Of a stretch of DNA of 64,000 nucleotides, positions 63,367 through 64,000 are shown one piece after another (within the stretch, counting starts at the first letter, position 1; every line of letters starts with the position of its first letter). Source of the stretch: Hyphomicrobiales bacterium (GTDB taxonomy: Bacteria > Pseudomonadota > Alphaproteobacteria > Rhizobiales > Rhizobiaceae); the NCBI GenBank assembly GCA_900472295.1, contig UCIA01000003.1, positions 443,073 to 507,072 on the forward strand. Direction: 5' to 3'. The notes below the pieces were generated by a model. That model ran no database searches, had not been told where the DNA came from, and worked only from the letters and a program-made list of their open reading frames with translations. The translations under genes were made by a program, and so were the position numbers.

Positions 63367-64000
63367 TGGCTTTGGCTTCCAGGCATCCGGCAAGCATGCT
63401 CGCCATCGTGCGCCGCTACGAGGCGGCGGGCTTTCGCGCCTGGCCGGCGGCGGCCGTGCATTATGACGGCACCTGGGTGGTGCGGCTGACGGCCGGCCAT
63501 CCGGCCAAGCGGCTGAATTCGGTCAATCCGCTCGATCCCGGCGACATCCAGCACATTGCCGAGCGCATCGGCCGCGCCAGCCGGCGTTTCGACGCCTATG
63601 GCAGGCCTTTGACCTTCCGCATCTCGCCGCTGTCGGGTCCGGATCTGGCCAAGCACCTCGACAATGAGGGATGGAGCACATTCGACGAATCGCTGGTGAT
63701 GCGCCTGCCGCTGGCCGACGCGCAGCTGGCGCCGGCCATGGATCAGATTCCGCTGAAGGACATCAGCCGCTTTCTCGGCGCGTCGCTCAAGGTCAGCGGC
63801 TCGGACGCATCGCTGCGGCCTGGTCTTTCCGAAATCATCGGCGCGATCCAGCCGGAGGTCGGGCTGTTCGCTCTCGAGGAAGGGGCCGACCCGCTGGCGG
63901 TGCTGATCTGCGTCCATGACGGCGATCTGGCCGGGCTGTTCGAGATCGCCACCGACAAATCGGTGCGCAACCAGGGCCATGGCCGCAATCTTATCCTGTC
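63366..64000 (+). CDS. GNAT family N-acetyltransferase, N-terminal part (runs off window)
   Basis: The open frame starts at ATG 63366, one base overlapping the argJ stop, and continues past the window end for 211 codons so far. It begins [20 protein letters not shown] and holds a late GNAT acetyl-CoA motif VRNQGHGRNLI. The first 150 residues have the helical form of an N-terminal accessory domain. In rhizobia an acetyltransferase of this kind usually follows argJ, with mutT next. Substrate unknown. Confidence 0.72.
   Translation, partial: MALASRHPASMLAIVRRYEAAGFRAWPAAAVHYDGTWVVRLTAGHPAKRLNSVNPLDPGDIQHIAERIGRASRRFDAYGRPLTFRISPLSGPDLAKHLDNEGWSTFDESLVMRLPLADAQLAPAMDQIPLKDISRFLGASLKVSGSDASLRPGLSEIIGAIQPEVGLFALEEGADPLAVLICVHDGDLAGLFEIATDKSVRNQGHGRNLIL

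Noticed and set aside
60733-63393. 886-codon frame running from the caspase gene through the argJ region on the minus strand
   Set aside because: Only 60733-61956 has protein-family character; the upstream part is antisense to argJ.
1-64000. CRISPR arrays, prophage, rRNA genes, integrative element borders
   Set aside because: No spaced direct repeats of CRISPR type, no phage structural genes, no rRNA motifs and no attachment-site duplication next to tRNA-Leu were seen.

Overview
The window is a piece of a GC-rich alphaproteobacterial chromosome, most likely Mesorhizobium or a close relative (Hyphomicrobiales). The assignment rests on typical rhizobial neighbourhoods (hpt-cpdR, argH-lptM-lysA, cobalamin adenosyltransferase-etfB-etfA-hbd, secA-ppiC-argJ), an iron transporter preceded by an IRO-box like sequence (a rhizobial RirA type motif), and several families of intergenic palindromes of the kind scattered through rhizobial genomes. 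No genus marker was tested. Nearly all of the DNA is coding; only one gene-free gap exceeds 300 bases (28077-28420).

Layout. 1-3.2 kb: end of hpt, a CpdR-like receiver, an EamA exporter divergent from a LysR regulator, and a remnant of an IS481-type transposase. 3.2-11.9 kb: an uptake and catabolic cluster. A GntR regulator is divergent from two genes that match the two halves of the plant Tm-1 protein, and is followed by a sugar ABC transporter, a Gfo/Idh/MocA oxidoreductase and a cupin. 11.9-19.8 kb: VOC protein, TIGR02302 family protein, threonine dehydratase, lysA, lptM, argH and tlpA. 20-28.1 kb: a glycerol-3-phosphate type ABC transporter (ugpBAEC) converging on a ferric iron ABC transporter (fbpABC). 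28.4-31.7 kb: an ECF sigma factor SigF with its membrane anti-sigma factor NrsF, then a PAS-GGDEF protein.

31.7-36.3 kb: fatty acid and electron transfer genes (hbd, etfA, etfB), rhomboid protease, cobalamin adenosyltransferase and a small HIG1-type membrane protein. 36.3-42.9 kb: SDR, YihY/BrkB protein, EamA exporter, gluQ, alkA-type glycosylase, HNH endonuclease, DsbB-like and DedA-like proteins. 43-46 kb: Na/Pi cotransporter and PstS. 46.2-48.6 kb: a membrane LytTR regulator divergent from an acyltransferase, then tRNA-Leu(CAA). 48.8-51.5 kb: a FemAB/GNAT-like protein and a polysaccharide flippase. 51.7-55.8 kb: a secreted unknown, DUF1127 and DUF4242 small proteins, and a large ATPase-LuxR regulator. 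55.9-64 kb: secA, ppiC, TetR, a caspase-like protease, argJ and the start of a GNAT acetyltransferase.

Themes. Four solute uptake systems (sugar-like, glycerol-3-phosphate, iron, phosphate) lie within 40 kb. In the three binding-protein-first ABC operons a strong stem-loop sits directly after the binding-protein gene, which suggests differential expression within the operon. Convergent gene ends are often occupied by palindromic repeats. The least described unit is the split Tm-1 pair inside the GntR/sugar transporter cluster; the caspase-like protease within the secA-argJ neighbourhood and the LuxR/DUF4242 group are next.
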